Origin: JACPXH01 sp964409225
GTDB taxonomy: Bacteria; Patescibacteriota; Minisyncoccia; JACPXH01
Reading direction: 5' to 3'
NCBI GenBank assembly: GCA_964409225.1
Contig: CAYPCM010000034.1
Span: 1 to 6,237 of the forward strand
DNA length: 6,237 nt
Shown: positions 5,401 through 6,237 of the stretch, one piece after another
Layout: each line of letters begins with the position of its first letter
How positions within the stretch are numbered: the stretch's first letter is position 1
The notes under the pieces: model-generated
The model's database searches: none
Told to the model about the DNA's origin: nothing
What the model saw: only the letters and a program-made list of their open reading frames with translations
Position numbers and translations under genes: made by a program

Positions 5401-6237
5401 AGGTCTCCAGAAGTTAGGGCGGTGGCGCTGGCGGTAAAGAAGTTGGCAGTAGTAGCGGTAGAGCTTGAGATAATGGAGCCGGCATTGTCCAGTCTAAACA
5501 GGTTGACTGGGGTAGTAGCATTGGTTTGAACCCGCAAGACGTCTCCGGTGAAGCTGGCAGACGGGATGACCCACTTGAATAGGTCTCCAGAAGTAAGGGA
5601 GGTGGCGGTAGCCGCAAAGAAGTTGCCCACCGTAGCTGTAGAGGTGGCTGAAAAGGTTCCGAGGATGGAAAGGGTGGAGGTAGGATTAGTGAGCCCAATA
5701 CCCCAGTTCCCTGCGTTGGTGATGCGGAATCGTTCGGTCAAGGTGGAAAGGCCATCATTGATAATGCCCCACGTAAGGACGCCGGCAGTGGTGGAAGCGT
5801 ACCAGTGCTTGAGATCGGTGCTCGCTCCTGGTTCAGTCAACACGAACTGCGGCCCGCCGCTGCCGCCCGCGATCTGAAAAACGCCGTAGGGCGTGGTGGT
5901 GGCGACTCCGACCCCGCTCTTGCGGATGCCGCCGCCGGCGTTCGATTCCGAATAAACCGTGAGCAGGGCGTTGCCATCAATGTTGGCGGTGTAACTGTGC
6001 GCCGTGCCGGCGGTGGATGAAGCGGTAACCGGCATGTCCACCCACGTGAGAATCCCCGCGTCTGCATCGAACCACTGCTGGCCCAATTGGAGGTTTTCGA
6101 TTGAGCTGATGCCAGAATCGAAATCATGCCGGATCATGCCGTTACCCACGTCAATCCCGCCATCAAAGGTGGAGGTGGCGCGGGTGCCAGCCACATGAAA
6201 GAGCGTAAGCGGAGTCGTGGTGGCAACGCCGACCCCG
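2430..6237 (-). CDS. Very large fibre-like surface protein with LVIVD beta-propeller and tail-fibre/IMC-like C-terminal domain, N-terminus beyond window
   Basis: Open from the right edge to TGA at 2430-2432. Numbering uses the GTG at 6194 as residue 1, but that is not the start: 14 more in-frame codons (6195-6236) read GVGVATTTPLTLFH, a copy of the fibre motif at residues 94-106, so the true start is outside. Order: GVGVATTTP fibre segments (to about 182); three 60-68 residue NFF-ATATALTSGDLF repeats (183-371); seven LVIVD-type blades (384-706); a fourth NFF repeat (785-845); a DIAE tail-fibre/peptidase G2-like domain (about 897-1066); a module ending YDEATGAPFCIKVKDGELV (about 1135-1177); a Pro/Ala/Glu-rich tail; and NFGFPILNFE at the end. 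Similar architectures are, to my knowledge, common in Parcubacteria-like genomes as predicted surface proteins. Adhesion or host contact is inference. One in-frame repeat insertion (1023-1042) is visible. Confidence 0.93.
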   Translation of the reverse strand, partial: GVGVATTTPLTLFHVAGTRATSTFDGGIDVGNGMIRHDFDSGISSIENLQLGQQWFDADAGILTWVDMPVTASSTAGTAHSYTANIDGNALLTVYSESNAGGGIRKSGVGVATTTPYGVFQIAGGSGGPQFVLTEPGASTDLKHWYASTTAGVLTWGIINDGLSTLTERFRITNAGNWGIGLTNPTSTLSILGTFSATSTATVGNFFAATATSLTSGDLFKWVIPSASFTGDVLRVQTNATTPVNLFRLDNAGSIISSSTATTANFFTASATALTSGDLFRGVLGAPATADANFLSFSVGETPNNRRFALNSQGSISASSTVTGTNFFNVTATALTTGDLFNITVPGAVSGAAWTGNILTVQNNTTSLDVTTPQTLLTISSTGSLTINNATTSMTVKGSVNDDTNLNAPYSVFVSGRYAYVAASSGNRLTVVDVSNPSSPTVTGSVNDGTNLNFPTSVFVSGRYAYVTAGVGDRLTVVDISNPSSPTVVGSVNATNLDGAQSVFVSGRYAYVAVNVGDRFTVVDISNPASPTVVGSVYDATNLNGAVSVFVSGRYAYVTAVSSVSRLTVVDISNPSSPTVVGSVNDATNLGNSRSVFVSGRYAYVAAYNSNRLTVVDVSNPASPTVTGSVNDATNLNRPNGVFVSGRYAYVALDTGDRLTAVDISNPSSPTVVGSVYDATNLNGPYSVFVSGRYAYVAANIGNRLTVVELPGIDVPTVLTGSLQTTTLDTDSFANIGSDLFVRGGIVAGQGGIMTNGGFSVSATTTTGRGGTYFSIQPFSDLAAPGASTATSTNFISASSTVTVSNFFAATATSLTSGNFMKWIVPTSGLTGDILRIEDNASTPNVLFRIGQSGNATTAANFTLNSANSFIQWAPAAAGDKLSLQSGTTTLASLDIGGTWVTKGPQTPNGTPDIAEMMPVAPEVEAFDLVVADPESPEYVRRTSTPYDPKILGVITSGGSAITLGNTGFIATGEDVRRMPIVLAGRIPVKVTTENGPIAVGDRLTSSSQPGYAMKATQAGPTVGVALEPFNCSSLNVILSASEGSRDSSASPQNDNVSVSQQDDGACQGQALIFLNVGYNAPLTVNAATASSDAAVMPLPPQDSIVISASQNYNGHSIYNIAALYGLNWRLDEAGKLIAREVETDALTVKRAATFGTTEERIGLTIYDEATGAPFCIKVKDGELVRETGECGSPSTSGQPAVPPQPETPPAPETPSAEPIEPAAAPPVAPSEPVAPMEPSVPPSAPIESAAPPAALDDNFGFPILNFE
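2475..2663 (-). other. Pro/Ala/Glu-rich tail (residues about 1178-1240)
   Basis: Low-complexity segment dominated by Pro, Ala, Glu and Ser, for example PPQPETPPAPETPSAEP. It is probably an extended linker after the folded domains. No LPXTG motif or hydrophobic anchor follows it, so sorting by sortase is not supported. Confidence 0.75.
2664..2792 (-). other. C-terminal YD-TG-PFC-GE module (residues about 1135-1177)
   Basis: Residues VKRAATFG, then ERIGLTIYDEATGAPFCIKV, then GELVRETGEC. I recognise this from the ends of many CPR fibre-like proteins. Two cysteines, 1161 and 1177, could pair. Function unknown. Confidence 0.6.
2997..3506 (-). other. DIAE tail-fibre / IMC-like (peptidase G2-like) domain, residues about 897-1066
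   Basis: Begins PDIAEMMPV and continues through YDPKILGVITS, GRIPVKVTTENGPIAVGD, LTSSSQPGYAMKA and VGVALEPF, and ends ALIFLNVGYN. This pattern resembles C-terminal domains of phage-type fibres and intramolecular-chaperone proteins. I cannot name catalytic residues, so autocleavage is not claimed. The loop before the last strand carries the 20-residue repeat insertion. Confidence 0.7.
3067..3132. repeat. Palindromic repeat inserted in frame within the fibre gene
   Basis: A palindrome, GTCATTCTGAGGCGAAG to CGCTCAGGATGAC (3072-3128), is centred on CTCGAG. It is flanked by ACGTTG at 3067-3072 and 3127-3132, exactly 60 bases apart. It encodes residues 1023-1042, which break the link between ALEPFNCSSLN and VSVSQQDDG. 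It shares its outer ends with the intergenic units but has a different core. Confidence 0.8.
3660..3842 (-). repeat. Fourth fibre repeat, after the propeller (residues 785-845)
   Basis: SSTVTVSNFFAATATSL, TSGNFMKWIVP and TGDILRIEDN match the copy at 183-242, including FKWVIP and TGDVLRVQTN. The propeller is therefore embedded inside a run of fibre repeats. Confidence 0.8.
4077..5045 (-). repeat. Seven LVIVD-type repeats forming a predicted beta-propeller (residues 384-706)
   Basis: Seven contiguous copies of 45-47 residues start at 5045, 4907, 4769, 4634, 4493, 4355 and 4217. The consensus is GSVNDATNLN, then SVFVSGRYAYV, then RLTVVDISNPSSPTVV. This matches the LVIVD repeat style, a propeller blade family. 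Seven is a usual blade number for closed propellers. Copy 3 is one residue short and copy 4 one long; the variable loops lie between YAYV and RLTVVD. The last copy degenerates to VVELPGIDVPTVLT, consistent with a closing blade. Confidence 0.88.
5082..5648 (-). repeat. Three tandem fibre repeats (residues 183-371)
   Basis: Copies at 5469-5648, 5286-5468 and 5082-5285. Each carries a Ser/Thr-rich lead, NFF, ATA or similar, TALTSGDLF, then a TGxxLxVQxN or related strand and a final GSI or GSL turn. DNA similarity is high at AGGTCTCCAGAAGT, which recurs at 5401 and 5581, 180 bases apart. The fourth copy lies beyond the propeller at 3660-3842. Such repeats resemble trimeric beta-fibre shafts; oligomeric state is not shown here. 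Confidence 0.8.

Noticed and set aside
2430..6194. GTG at 6194 as the true start of the fibre gene
   Set aside because: The frame stays open to the right edge and the 14 codons before it repeat the GVGVATTTP fibre motif, so the gene begins outside the window.
2284..6198. Plus-strand and minus-strand frames within the fibre gene, including a 168-residue plus frame at 5023
   Set aside because: They are shadows produced by GC-rich repetitive coding sequence and show no domain or start context of their own.

Overview
The window carries three genes, all on the minus strand, read in the order large fibre-like protein (6237 to 2430), small GIY-YIG nuclease (2285 to 1998), tandem LamG protein (1684 to 1). 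Both large genes are cut by the window edges: the fibre gene lacks its N-terminus and the LamG gene lacks its C-terminus. The LamG gene is easy to miss because it has no stop codon inside the window, yet it reads openly for 561 codons from a clear signal peptide.

The large protein combines 'GVGVATTTP' fibre repeats, 60-residue 'NFFAATATSLTSG' repeats, a seven-copy LVIVD-type beta-propeller, a 'DIAE' tail-fibre/IMC-like domain, a 'YDEATGAPFC...GE' end module and a Pro/Ala/Glu-rich tail. I associate this domain mix, together with a LamG-repeat secreted protein and Thr/Ser-rich low-complexity linkers, with Candidate Phyla Radiation bacteria (Patescibacteria, Parcubacteria-like). That assignment is inference from protein style; the window has no rRNA or other marker gene. 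The coding DNA looks moderately GC-rich, apart from the AT-rich nuclease gene and the centre of the second LamG module.

The spaces between genes (1685-1997 and 2286-2429) are filled almost entirely with short composite palindromes. Each full unit is an outer GTCATTCTG...GGAATGAC-type inverted repeat made of two hairpins. The nuclease gene sits tightly between two of these palindromes, about 8 bases from one and 3 from the other. A related palindrome lies inside the fibre gene, where it adds 20 codons in frame between short direct repeats.

The two large genes look like surface or secreted adhesion proteins. The nuclease and the palindromes look like a small selfish or mobile component lodged between them. 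The strongest lead is that possible nuclease-palindrome partnership, supported by arm covariation around GNRA-type loops. No tRNA, rRNA, CRISPR array, riboswitch or convincing promoter was seen.
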